64,000 nucleotides of DNA from Blasia pusilla (GCA_050084515.1 CM114272.1:6820001-6884000), one strand, 5' to 3'. Counted from the stretch's first letter, positions 1 through 10,178 are shown. Translations and numbers: made by a program. Notes: generated from the sequence alone by a model not told the origin.

Positions 1-1
1 G

Positions 2-535
2 TATCGATTTTGGCGATTCGAGGTCTGTGTGGTGACTAGTGTACATCAAGTGCGCGCATGGATCGGCCCGGAAATTTTTTTGGATGCGACGAGTGTGGGT
101 TCACGAGCACATCGTCCGCGTCTTTGGTGGACCAACTTGGTACCACACGAGGTGTTGGAGAGGGCATACGCAAGAGTGGAGTGTCCCTCCGATTTATTGG
201 TGGATTCTATATTGGATCCGAGCCGTCGATTACAAGCAATGAGGCATGATGATCGACCACCGTTGATTGTGATCAACAAGATTGGCATGCCACAAGCAGC
301 CTTTTCCATATTGGTGAGTTTTCCCGCTTCCTATGCATTCAAGGAGGCCGGACCTGGCTTGGTTTGGGATGACCAAGTACAGAGGTTGGTGGAGCCCAAC
401 TGCGATGAGCGAGAGCGAGAAATGGCATTCCCCACAGGAGTGACGGTAGTATTGTCACTATCAAAGGCATCACGACGTCATGTCTTGAGTCAGGCGATGG
501 ACCTGAACTGCTTGACATGGATTTTCAGCTTAGGA
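2..535 (+). pseudogene. C5 DNA methyltransferase, C-terminal half (element A)
   Basis: This is the target-recognition and C-terminal part of a cytosine-5 DNA methyltransferase, fused upstream of the element's reverse transcriptase. Visible are RPRLWWTNL (motif VIII region, near base 116), the block from GPGLVWDDQVQRLVEPN to EREREMAF, and RRHVLSQAMDLN (motif X region, about 470-510). The same blocks in the same order occur in element B at 28699-29115. The catalytic PCQ and ENV motifs would lie left of the window. The frame is open through the methyltransferase and linker up to a stop at 842-844. The subfamily is not assigned: the C-terminal motifs recall both Dcm-like and DRM/DNMT3-like enzymes. 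Confidence 0.8.
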
Positions 536-688
536 GTACTTGAGCAGTGTCATTTGAGGATGCGAAAGTTCACAACAGTTGCCTTGGTGAGCCCCATGCC
601 TAACGAGACATTTGAGGCACTGGCTAAGGGCGAGACTCGAGAAGATCGACACACCCAAGGTGATCGGGAGAGACACCCTTGGTCTTCT

Positions 689-720
689 TGGGATTTTTTG
701 CGGATACGCAAAAAATCCCA
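689..720. repeat. Perfect hairpin, 14-bp arms, 4-nt loop
   Basis: Bases 689-702 are the exact reverse complement of 707-720, around the loop GATA. It lies in the linker between the methyltransferase and reverse transcriptase parts of element A and is followed one base later by a second perfect hairpin. I saw no such structure at the matching place in element B. Confidence 0.9.
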
Positions 721-721
721 T

Positions 722-753
722 ACGCTCGATGTTGTAGCCACAACATCGAGCGT
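722..753. repeat. Second perfect hairpin, 14-bp arms, 4-nt loop
   Basis: Bases 722-735 are the exact reverse complement of 740-753, around the loop AGCC. The arms are unrelated in sequence to the hairpin at 689-720 but have the same geometry, which suggests the same kind of mutational event. Confidence 0.9.
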
Positions 754-889
754 GGTTACGGTACTGCACATGGAGATTCGATTTTGCAATTGGCTGCAAG
801 GGGAGCCATTGAGTTTTGTTGTCCGAGATGAGGTTGCACCATAGCAACCACCGACACCCGCATCGGAGAGTCTTACCATAGTCACGATG

Positions 890-2330
890 GAGACTTGGGA
901 GCCATATATGGGCCCTAAGTTGACAGGAGGATAGCGGCGCCGGATACACCAGTTCCTTAGGAGTTATAGGAGTTGTTTTGCATTTAGTATACATGATTTG
1001 GGTACGTTGAAGGGTCCAGGGATCCGCATTGAGTTGTCGAGTGACACGCCGATCTTCCGACGACCCTACAAGTACAGTGACATGGAGAGGGCTCTGATTC
1101 AGAGTCGGAGTCAAGTTTTGGTTGGAGCAGGACTAGTAGAGATATCGCATGGAGAGTATGCATTTGCCACTGTCATGCCTGCCTAGAAGGATATGCATGG
1201 CAACTGGACGGATAGATAGATGCGTGGAGGTAACCGACCTTTCAATCGGCAGACAAAGTCCAATAGGTATGCCATGCCCACTCTTGAGGAGATCTTTGAT
1301 GCTATTGGGCATGCAACGGTCTTCAGTTTGTTAGATCTTCGAGCCGGATACCATCAATTGCTTACCAGATTGGAGGACAGGCAAAAGACGACATTTTGGG
1401 GCATCGATCCTCATGGGAAGGATTTATTGTACCAATGGCGGTTCTTATCCTTTGGGTTAAAGAATGCCCCGGCTGAGTTTTAGAGGGTCATGGATAGGAT
1501 CTTGGCAGGTCTGGATTTTGCTAGGTGTTATATTGATGACATCGTAGTCTTTAGCGACACGGTTGAGGAGCATGAGTGACATCTAGAGGAGGTGTTTCGA
1601 CGATTGCAGTTACATGGGCTGAAGCTACATCCAAGCAAGTGCAAGTTTTTCTACAACGAGATTGAGTACCTCGGTCATACGATATACCCAAGGGAGCTTG
1701 GTGTGCACCCAAAAAAGGTAGAGGCTATTTCACGCATTTCATGCCCTAGAGATGTGAGTCGAGTTCGTGCATTCATGGGATTGGCAAACTTCTATTGACG
1801 GTACGTCAAGGGTTTCAGTTTGATTGCGAGGCCGCTAATCTTGCTGACCAAGATGGATTAGGAGTGGCACTAGGGGGATGAGCATGAGAGAGTATATCAG
1901 CTGCTCAAGGATAGATTGACGTCCGCGTCCATATTGAGGAGACCGATCAAGGGGCATCCTTTCCAATTGCATAACGATTGGAGCATGTTGGGGCTTGGAG
2001 CTGTGCTCACCCAACATGGCGATGATGTTAGAGAGTTTATGGTGGTTTACCCTAGTCGCTCAAACAACGCTGTAGAGGCCAAGAATAGCTTGTAAGAGGG
2101 TTAGTGCTTGGCTGCAGTGTGGGATGTCGCACATTTCAGATGTTATCTATTCGATAATCCCTTTACCATCATTGTTGATCATCAGCCACTTAAGTGGTTG
2201 ATGGAGTCTGACAAGCTTACAGGGAAGCTTGCGAGGTGGGCTCTTTTGTTGCAGGAGTACGATTTCCAAGTGGTGCATAGACTTGGGACGCTCAACCAAG
2301 ATGTAGATGATTTGAGCCGTAACCCATGCC
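890..2330 (+). pseudogene. Ty3/gypsy reverse transcriptase and RNase H (element A)
   Basis: This part copies the element RNA into DNA and degrades the RNA template. In frame 2 one reads IFRRPYKYSDMER (finger region), LDLRAGYHQ with the motif A aspartate (near 1338), FGLKNAPAEF (near 1450), CYIDDIV, the catalytic YxDD box (about 1527-1547), and LGHTIYPRELGV. RNase H follows with LRRPIKGHPFQLHNDW, DHQPLKWLMESDKLTGKLARW (first 20 residues, near 2197) and VHRLGTLNQDVDDLSR. Several in-frame stops interrupt it. Many fit C-to-T change of a CAG, CAA, CGA or CGG codon when compared with element B, for example CAA in B against TAG here after PAEF. Confidence 0.85.
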
Positions 2331-2539
2331 TAAGTCAGCGAGATGCGATAGGAGCTCGTTGGCATGGTGAGAGTGATGAGGAGTTGGTGCCACAATGGCA
2401 TACGTCAGCCTATTTGGGCTTGTTGGCTATGGAGAGCCAAATTGCTGAGACTTCGATGGCGAGGTCTCATGGAGAGTCCTTAGATCTAGAGGCCGGTGAG
2501 GAGACGATAGGTGGCCGAGATATTCACGATGATGAAGTG

Positions 2540-3600
2540 GTCTTGGAGTACCTGCGTATTGGCAGCATCACGAGCACAATGGGTGCTCGAGAGCGGGATC
2601 GGATCCTACAACGAGCCAGACGATTCTGGTGGGAGGAGACACATGTGTTCTCAGTGTGGGAGGATGGTAGAGTGCGTGTAGTGCCTCATCCTACGCAGAG
2701 AGCACGTTTGGTGCGTCATGCCCATGAGGTGTTGGGTCGTTTTTTAGTGAAGCGGACGTATAGCTTGCTCCAGATTTAGTATTCTTGGCGAGGCATGCAC
2801 AATAACGTTTAGCAGTTTGTTGTCAGATGCATGGTGTGTGATCGAGTCCGAGCATCATTCAATGCTCTGACTCCACACTTGCATTCACTTTCAATCATGG
2901 GTTTAGGTTATAGATGTGGTTTGGATTTCGCATGACCTTTGCCTTTGACAGAGCGCCATAGTCGTTATATGTTGGTGATGGTCGAGCACTTCTTGAAGTG
3001 GATAGAGTTGGTTGCATTGCATGAAAAAGCAAGTGAGGGAGTAGTGTATGCCTTCCTAGATTGAGTGTTGAGTCATTGCGGCGCAAAAGTTGAGGTGTTG
3101 ACAGACCAGGGTAGAGAGTTCCGCGGGGAGTTTTCAGGCCTTGTCGGATCAAGCACTGATCGACCACCGCACTACTTTGCGAGATCATCTTGAGGCGGAT
3201 GGACTAGCGGAGCGGGTTGTGCACATGGGGAAGAGAGGACTACACAAGTATGGCTTGCACAGAGAGGTCACCTAGGAGATTGGGACCTCCAGTTTCCGTG
3301 GTTGGCAATGGGATAAAAATTTAGTAGGCAGGCATCCTTAGCATCTTTCTCACCGTACTTGCTTTTGTATGGCCGAGAGCCAGATTTACCTGCGGCCATT
3401 TGTCGAGTTGTTGGTGAGGTGTTGAACCTTGATGATCCTAATGTATGGATGCAAGCATGTTCTCAGAGGGTTGAATTGTTTTGGAGAGTGATGTCCATGG
3501 CGTTTGAGAACTTGGCGATTGCGCAACATCGGGATATATTGAGGTATGCGACTATTGGGGGGGTGGTGGTTATCAACCTACTATCCGAAGGTCTCATCAG
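2540..3600 (+). pseudogene. Ty3/gypsy integrase (element A)
   Basis: The integrase inserts the cDNA into the host genome. The zinc-binding H-H-C-C part reads HAHEVLG ... CMVCDRV (about 2717-2848). The three acidic catalytic positions are in GLDFA (near 2920), LTDQG (near 3100) and ADGLAERVV (near 3200). Downstream come YFLLYGRE-type residues (LLYGREPDLPA at 3362). In-frame stops occur at 2777, 2810 and about 2933. A 7-G run near 3556-3565 is two bases longer than the matching site in element B and shifts the frame before the C-terminal domain. Confidence 0.8.
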
Positions 3601-3615
3601 TAAGACTATGTCTAC

Positions 3616-3987
3616 TTGCAAAAGATGGCATCCACGATGTTGGATGTGACTGCAGGGCGCACCATCTTGAGAATGTGTGAGGTTTGGCCATCACGTGTTC
3701 TCTTATTGGAAGGACGCGATGGTATGGTTTGGAAGGACCATGTGTGTAACTGTGCGTTGTGTCACCTTCCGAACATTGACGGTATAGTTGATCCGAGCTT
3801 AGCAATAGTTCATGCAGGCTTGCGATGTATGTTGTGTGGTTCTACCCGCGGTGCAGCCACTATGCTAGTCTATGATGGATGTTCGAGAGGATGGTATATG
3901 GCATGTTTGACGCACCTCTCATTAGGGTTCCTCAGGGATGATGGATGTGTCCCAGATGTATATAGTGCAGATAGTTCTATATTTTGA
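3616..3987 (+). pseudogene. C-terminal integrase tail with PHD-like zinc finger (element A)
   Basis: After the integrase the polyprotein continues with TLDVTAG-type residues, WKDHVCNCALCHLPN and VDPSLA, then a PHD-like finger starting at CMLC (3826-3837). PHD fingers usually bind two zinc ions through C4-H-C3 ligands and read histone tails. Here the first pair (CMLC) and the cysteine of DGCSRGW are kept, but the third ligand is Tyr (VYDG) and the His position is Tyr (GWYM); the last pair is scrambled after ACLTH. The intact version of these positions is seen in part in element B at 32362-32499. The frame is 1, shifted relative to the upstream integrase. Confidence 0.7.
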
Positions 3988-4133
3988 CTTGTGTTTGTGA
4001 CATGGATGACAAGAAGGCGACTAACCATGGGGCCACATGAGCACCCGACCTTCTTGCTCTTAGCGTCCGAGAGATCTATGTCATGGTAGGTAGGGATAGA
4101 TGCCTATCTGGAGTTGGAGGGACATAACCATCA

Positions 4134-4143
4134 GCTAGGGGGG
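4134..4143 (+). other. Polypurine tract candidate (element A)
   Basis: The purine run ending in GGGGGG lies about 145 bases after the end of the polyprotein, where Ty3/gypsy elements prime plus-strand DNA. Unusually, it is followed by segment X (4146-4275) and not directly by the LTR start at 4276. The same arrangement is found in element B. Confidence 0.55.
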
Positions 4144-4145
4144 CC

Positions 4146-4275
4146 ATTGGAGATATTTTGGCACTTCTTATCTTGTTGTTTGGATGCCATGAGTTAGCAT
4201 GGGATTACGCATATTTGTGTGTGTGTTTGGTGATAGCAATGTATGTTGTGTAGTGACGTGTATGCGCACGACAAC
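4146..4275 (+). repeat. Segment X, first copy (element A)
   Basis: About 130 bases from ATTGGAGATATTTTGG to GCACGACAAC are repeated at 4789-4916, on the other side of the main LTR body. The segment ends in CGACA-AC directly before the LTR start CGTCACG. The same placement is seen in element B (32675-32783 and 33151-33257). Confidence 0.8.
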
Positions 4276-4916
4276 CGTCACGTCTTTTAGGATAGATTGG
4301 TGAGATCTAGCAGAGCGCCTTCGTGAGTAGTGGAGGACAGGCTCAGTAGGTCGAGGATGACCTACTAAGGCCCGGGAAACCTGAGAGAGCAAGTTTCCCC
4401 TTCGTTTCGGCTCATTTGGAGCCATATTGAGGAACTTACTATTTAGGTAAGTATCATTTTGAGTATATGATCAACTTTCTATTTTTGGTAAGTGGCCCTT
4501 GACCTCCTACATCAGGTCAAGAGCCAAGGAGGTGACTTGGAAGCATAGGTTACCATGGATAGAGCTTGGGGGAGGGGAGGGGTATACCTCAAGGAGAAAG
4601 AGCTTGAGAGCTCATTCTCTATTTGTTGAACTTTTTGGCATGAGGTGGCGGAGCTATGGTCTTGCTTGCCTTGTGTGTGTAACCCAAGCCTTTCATTAGA
4701 AGATTGGGTTTGGTTTAACATTGAGAGAGACACGTGAGAGTGCACATATTTGAGAGCTATGGTGTTGAGAGAGATTGGATTTTGATTTATTGGGGATATT
4801 TTGGTACTTCTTGTCTCGTTGTTTGGATGACATGAGTTAGCATGGGATCGTGCGTGTTTATATGTGTATTTAGTGACAATGATGTATGTTGTGTAGTAAT
4901 GTGTATGCACACGATA
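4276..4916 (+). repeat. 3' LTR of element A
   Basis: The LTR starts with CGTCACG (TGTCACG in the related fragment at 10369) and ends near ACGATA, a decayed form of the ACGACA end of the other LTRs here. It consists of a body (4276-4788) and the second copy of segment X (4789-4916). The 5' LTR is outside the window, so the start rests on the fragment at 10369 and on element B. Chromovirus C coding sequence begins right after it. Confidence 0.65.
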
Positions 4917-4921
4917 CCTTC

Positions 4922-5355
4922 AAAGGTGCCATATAGGTTGAATCAAAAAGAACTTATTGAGTTGAAGAAATAGTTGGATGAACTCCTAGAGAGGGGTTAC
5001 ATCCGAACTAGCAAGTCACCTTATGGAGCGCCCATTCTCTTTGTGAAGAAGAAAGATGGAGAGTTGAGACTCTGTGTTGATTACCAGGCTCTGAATAAAG
5101 TGAGGGTAAGGAACAACTATCCTCTTCCGAGGATGGATGACCTCTTCCAACGTTAAGGGGATGAGGAGGTTCATCGGAGCGGTCCTATTTTACCGGACTT
5201 ACGTGAAGAACTTTTTGGGAATAGTGAAACCTCTCACAGATTGGACCGCCAAGTTTTCCAACACTGCATGGACCAAGGAAGTAGATAAAGCGTTCAATCG
5301 AGTCAAGGAGATCCTCTCGCACAAACCAATTCTAAAGTTTCCAGAGTTCAACCAA
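4922..5355 (+). pseudogene. Reverse transcriptase fragments with core deleted (element C)
   Basis: The N-terminal finger part reads [40 protein letters not shown] and [13 protein letters not shown] up to about 5153. It then jumps directly to the connection region MRRFIGAVLFYRTYVKNF (from 5159). The whole palm with the catalytic aspartates, including the YxDD box, is missing. In Ty3 elements this part normally fills well over one hundred residues. The protein is interrupted at 5355 by a solo LTR and resumes at about 6550. Confidence 0.8.
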
Positions 5356-6544
5356 TGTAATGTACAAGAGGATCATTGTTTGATGAAAAGAGAGTTCGAA
5401 ATTACAATTCTGTTGTAATAGTTGTATTTAAATGTGTATGATTTATATTCAATGTCTTATCAATATCTTCAGATCTTTCTTAACACCAAAGTTTATTTTC
5501 TCAATTCTCTCTAGTGGAGTTGACAACATGCTCAGGTAGATTTCCTCTCGTTATCAAGAAACCTCACAGAGACCTCAACATGAAAGCTGGCTTCTCCTAC
5601 TTTGGGAACTCAATCCGTCTCGGCAGGCTACTCTCTATCAAACAGATTTCCTACAACTTTATGTTGATTATTCCATTGATGAGAAAGGTTCGCCTAATTC
5701 ACTCCTCACTCTGCAGACCCAAAAAGAATACTCAGACATAAGCATCGCACATCAGAATGAATGAATGATTGCTTTACTACTCCATCAAGAATGAGAAAGC
5801 TTCAAAGTGTATACAAGCTCGAGAGGGTAATACTCCCTTGCTCGGACCATTCCTACAGCATGAGGACTTCGTAAGAGAATGATAATGATAGCTATTTCTA
5901 TGCTTCTTAAATACTCTCTGAAGGAGGAATGATCCAAAGATTCGAAGCATTTTTTATGAAGCTGGTGGCTCTTCAACATTTGTAACTACCTAGATCTATG
6001 GTGCTCTTTGATTTCCTACGATCCCTATGAATCCGCAGAACAAAACTGTCATAACTACCAATTTGATACAAAGGGTTGCGTCGCTTCCTATTCTAACTGT
6101 TCTAACTATGTGTTGCTTGAAATCACTGTCAATCTTAGCTTCGCTTTGTTGCTAAGTCTAGACCTCTTTTGCTTCGCTTGAGGACGAAGCTCTTTCTCCA
6201 TATCTGAAGACGAAGCTCTCCATTCTTGGTTCTTGTTCTAGGTGCTTCGTTCTTCGTGCTTCGTTATGCTTCGTTATAGAGCGAAGCACTTCATAGACAG
6301 AGCTTCGTTGTCGTTCGAAGCTTCTTGCTGGGTCTTGAGACTTCGTTATTTTATTCTCCTCTCCTCTTAGGCAAATCCTTGATTTTCTATCTCTCTGCCT
6401 TGTCCTTGGAGCTTCGTGATTCACTTTAATCTTACTCATTCCTTCCCATAATAATATATAATAATCAAAATCATAATTTATATATAAGTCTTCGTTGAAT
6501 AAAAAGATATATTTCTTCAAAAGTACAAAATTGTGGGTATCACA
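5356..6544. mobile_element. Solo LTR, 1.19 kb, inserted in element C
   Basis: The sequence begins TGTAATG and ends TATCACA, with TG...CA ends, and is flanked on both sides by the 5-bp duplication ACCAA (5351-5355 and 6545-6549). Removing it with one ACCAA rejoins the coding sequence of element C in frame (PEFNQ to PFEVHTN). Both points are good evidence for LTR insertion followed by recombination to a solo LTR. The family is not otherwise present in the window. Bases 6120-6500 hold many copies of the short motif GCTTCGTT and its complement GAAGC. The strand is not known. Confidence 0.85.
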
Positions 6545-6549
6545 ACCAA

Positions 6550-7026
6550 CCATTCGAGGTGCACACTAATGCTAATGATTTCGCAATTGCAGGAATGTTG
6601 GTGCAAAAAGAGATACATGTACCATAGGAGAGCAAGAAGCTTAGCGACACCGAAAGGAGATGGCCCACTTATGAGAAAGAGTTGTTCATGGTGGTTCATC
6701 GCTTGAAGAAGTGACGTCATTATCTGGGAATTCACAAGACTCGAGTATTCACCGATAACAAATCGCTCAAGTATTTTGAGACCAAGGATCGCATAACACT
6801 GAAGCAAATTCGATGGCACGATTCATTGGCGTTGACGAATATGGAGCTAATCCACAAGTCGGGGAAAGATAATGTCATTCCAGATGCGTTAAGTCACAGG
6901 GATGAGCATATGCCATCGACGACACAAGTCTTGAGAGCAATATTCCCTAATGAAACAAACCTGGAAAGAAGGATTCGTGAAGGATACATGAAGATGCGCA
7001 AGCGAGTGAGGACCTTGGGAAGTTGA
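6550..7026 (+). pseudogene. RNase H region (element C)
   Basis: Translation resumes after the solo LTR with PFEVHTNANDFAIAGMLVQ, then SDTERRWPTYEKELFMVVH and VFTDNKSLKYFETKD, ending at about GKDNVIPDALSHRDEH. These match the RNase H-like domain of Ty3/gypsy pol, including the first acidic position (N in place of D in HTNAND, a likely loss) and the YEKEL glutamate. Stops occur in place of codons such as that before ESKKL. Confidence 0.8.
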
Positions 7027-7895
7027 AGCGGGGCAAGAAGGTGGCCAATCTAAGTTTGAGGCACGACTTGCTAAGGTTTAAGCATAGCAGAATCTGTGTA
7101 GGCCAAGGCAAGCTACAAACCAAAGTGTTTGTGGAATGTTATGATGGACCTTTGGCAGGACACAAAGGGGAGAAATCCACTCTTGTTGTTTTGGCCAAGA
7201 GCTTCTTCTAGCCCAACATGAAGGAAGGTGTTGCTCAATATGTGAAGACCTGAGTGACCTGTCACGCAAACAGAGTTTCTTATGCAAAGAAGTAAGGCTT
7301 ACTTCGTCCTTTTTCGATCTCGGAGGGACCCTTGCAAAGCATTAGCATGGACTTCATAACGAGTCTTCTGAAATTTGAGGGATACAACGCTATACTTGTG
7401 ATAGTTGATTGGTTTAGCAAGTTGGGGAGGTTTGTGCCGACGAGAGATTCTACGATGGCCTATACGACTTCTCGACTGTTCCTCGATGGTTGGTGGCGAG
7501 CTCATGGATTGCCTAGGAGCATTGTGTACGATCGAGATCCGAAGTTTACCAATGCCTTTTGGAAACATCTATTCATGAGGTTCACGACCAAACTCAGCTT
7601 TAGTACGGCCTTCCATCCTCAAACGGACGTGCAAACAGAAAAAGTAAACTCGGTCGTGAACGAGTACTTAAGGAATTACATGAGTGCGGACCAAAGAGAT
7701 TGGGCAAAGTGGCTAAGTATGGCTGCGTATTTTTACAACTCCACCAAGCATTCTGCAACCCAAGAATCTCTGCTTCTTCTAGCGTATCAAAGAGAACCAA
7801 AAGAGCCTCTTCACTTGGCCCTTTCGAGGGGCGCTACATCGGCACACACTCGTCAAGCAACGGAAAAATGTTTTTTAGTGGAAATGCAGGAATGA
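7023..7895 (+). pseudogene. Integrase (element C)
   Basis: The zinc-binding part is damaged: the first His reads Tyr (ECYDGPLAGHKG) and one Cys codon is a stop (KT-stop-VTCH). The catalytic core keeps SMDFITSL (D, near 7348), VYDRDPKFT (D, near 7530) and QTDVQTEKVNSVVNEY (E, near 7640). Further residues LRNYMSADQRDWAKWL and YNSTKHSATQESL are typical of plant Ty3 integrases. Frame 3 from 7332 to the stop at 7893. Confidence 0.85.
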
Positions 7896-7919
7896 CAAGA
7901 GCGAGCAAGGAGAAGTCTT

Positions 7920-8372
7920 GCCAAGGCTCAACTAAGATACGTGAAGCATACTAACAAAAGTCGGCGCCAAGTGAGTTTCCAAGTTGGGGAACAAGTGTGG
8001 TTGAGTGTAAAGAATCTCACTCTTCCAAAGGAATTGTCCAAGAAATTTTCAGCCAAGTATGCTGAACCGTATGTGATCAAAGCAAATCCATTTGAGGATG
8101 TGTATACATTGGAGTTGCCAAACGAGTTCAAGATTCACCCAACTTTCCACGTGTCATTATTGAAGAAGTGTCTTGAAGACAATGTGCGTCCGGAACGAAG
8201 GATTGTGTTGAGACCACAATCGGTCATAAAAAATGAGGAACCAGAGTTTGAGGTGGAGACCATTTTGCGTTCAAGACGTAGAGCTGCCAAGTACGAGTAC
8301 TTGATCAAGTGGAAAGGCTACCATGTGAAAGAGGCGACTTGGATTGCGGAGGCAGATCTTGGACACGCATAA
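7920..8372 (+). pseudogene. Integrase C-terminus with chromodomain (element C)
   Basis: The stretch RRQVSFQVGEQVWLSVKN to KIHPTFHVSLLKKC is the usual integrase tail of plant Ty3 elements. It is followed by the chromodomain: VETILRSRRRAAKYEYLIKW, KGYHVKEATWIAEADL (about 8250-8365). Chromodomains bind methylated histone tails and are thought to direct integration to heterochromatin. The aromatic positions Y, W and W are kept. The frame is the same (3) as the integrase core, with one stop between. Confidence 0.85.
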
Positions 8373-9148
8373 GAGGCATTGCGAGACTTCAAATGGATGC
8401 AAGATAGGCACATACGTTAGTACATGGTGAAGCAAAGGACCTAACTTATGACCAGGAAGCTTGGGCCGATAACCGGTTGTAACTAGAAAAGTTTAGTTGT
8501 TGCAATAAAGAATGCATGAATTTGGAGATTCGATGCTAGTGATTGTGATTTTGAGTTTGGTAGTGCATGGCAATGAGTAGTTCTTCATATGCTTAGGATG
8601 TAAGTCAAGGAGGCCAAACAATGAAGTGAGACAGGCAATGTGGCAGAGACCTCTGGTGGTAGAGGGCCACCCAACTTTAGTCCCATAATGGAGTTCTTCC
8701 GACAGTTGGTGAGATCTTGTATTTGGATAAGGCATCTAGATCATGACTGAATGTTGAAGTACTAATATTTGGACCCACCCTAACGTCGGCGGGGCAGATA
8801 AGTCTGTCTTGGGGTTTGTGATGATCTCATTGATGTTGCATGAGTGAACTTAGTGACCCAAAACGAGTTGGCTAAGTAAACATGCGGTTGTGAGTGAAGT
8901 GTTAGGTTGCAGACTTAGTTAGCTTATTTTGATAGTTTAGATTAGTTCTATAGAATTGGTCTAGGCTGATTGAAGTGAAGAAGCTAATAATTCTAAGTGT
9001 TGCAATCGACAACCTAAGACTTAAGCCAAAAGTGGAATTGCGGGTTAGCTACCAAAACTCGATTCAATGTTAAGGGGTCGGCTTCCCAGAACTTAACATA
9101 AAAAAGGTTTGCGCTGATGAGGACATCAATCTTCTAAGGAGGGATGAG
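8373..9148 (+). other. 3' untranslated region of element C
   Basis: No coding sequence is seen. The purine run AAGGAGGGATGAG just before 9149 is a fair polypurine tract, directly followed by the LTR start TGTCACGACC. Confidence 0.5.
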
Positions 9149-10178
9149 TGTCACGACCCTCATAACCAAACGAACACCAAATTGGCGCCAAGTGGAACAT
9201 CAGAAATCAAGTGGACTTAGGCTGCGATGATCGCTCTTTGGAGAGGCTTTTGGAAGGTCTCTTGGAAAAGTCCAATAGACGAAACACAGAACAGAGTTGC
9301 GCATTTCATACGTTAGTGGTCGCGACCAAGAAACCTAGACCAAACGAGTACCAAGACTTGAGATGAGTCGAGTCTTGGAAGGTTGGTTGCCAAAGAGGTG
9401 AGAACCAGTTTTGGAACACGACTAGCGTTTGGGGAATTTGTCTGTATTTTGGACCATAAATTTTAACCCCAAGATGTATTTGGGATAAGTAAGAGCGCGT
9501 TGGAAAGCGTATCTTGAGAAATTTCCAATGCATTAAAGACCTTAGCAAACGCATAAGTATAGGCTGAGAAAATTGGCCAAAAATAACTGTGAGAGCAATC
9601 GGGTTGAGGGCCAATTTGAGGGGGCCCGGCTGTCTTTCCCTAATGCTAGGGGGATCCCGGAGACCCCCAAAAGTACTAGTAAGGGGGAGTCTCTCCAACA
9701 TGTCTTGGAATACGAATCCCACTTTGAGCACCAAACGGCATTTCAAGGGCACGGGATGGAACGAGAGTTTGGCGTTGGAACTTGAAACCCAAACGTGATC
9801 CAAGGAGTGGACTTTGTACGTCACACTTGGATTTTGACCCATGATTCATTATTTGTGAGTCTTAGTTAGGGACTCATTGGATGTCCATCAGACAGTTGGA
9901 ACAACTAGGCGTAGAATGTCGTTTGAGGTTCCTGAACCGACCAGAAAGTCTGTCCCAAGTCTTTCGAGACTTTCCTGTGTTGTAAACCACGAAACTAGGA
10001 AGGTTGAGCTTGATGAGAGGTCGAGTCAAGGACTCGGCAAGTTAGAACCCCTGATTGGTCCAAAACCGACTAACGTGAAAGCGTGTTTGGATGCATATCA
10101 ACGTTGAGAGCGTGATCTACTGAACGCACGCTTCCACAACAACAAAGATTAATGTTCAAGGAGAGTAGGCGTACGACA
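9149..10178 (+). repeat. 3' LTR of element C, 1.03 kb
   Basis: The LTR begins TGTCACGACC and ends GTACGACA. Its extent is confirmed by comparison with the inverted solo LTR at 54838-55338 plus 60294-60797, which has matching ends and a target duplication. Several blocks match in reverse complement, for example 9990-10060 against 54975-55040 and 10080-10178 against 54838-54950. Confidence 0.85.

Larger units (their letters stand above)
1..4916 (+). mobile_element. Ty3/gypsy retrotransposon A, 3' part, decayed
   Basis: The visible order is end of a C5 methyltransferase, reverse transcriptase, RNase H, integrase, PHD-like finger, polypurine tract and 3' LTR. The 5' half lies outside the window. 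From base 29 to about 3560 one single reading frame (frame 2) can be followed, broken only by stop codons, so the methyltransferase and pol parts belong to one polyprotein. The order integrase after RT places it in Ty3/gypsy. Family C sequence resumes directly after its right end at about 4917, so A appears to have inserted into C. It is a close structural relative of element B at 24700-33257. Confidence 0.85.
4917..10178 (+). mobile_element. Ty3/gypsy chromovirus C, internally deleted
   Basis: Order: partial reverse transcriptase, inserted solo LTR, RNase H, integrase, chromodomain, 3' LTR. The chromodomain after the integrase marks it as a chromovirus. Upstream parts (gag, protease, 5' LTR) are not in the window because element A lies at its left side. 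Its LTR family is present again as an inverted solo LTR at 54838-60797. Confidence 0.85.

Noticed and set aside
530-1114. Minus-strand open frame of 194 residues
   Set aside because: It is antisense to the methyltransferase-RT linker of element A; the plus strand has recognisable motifs.
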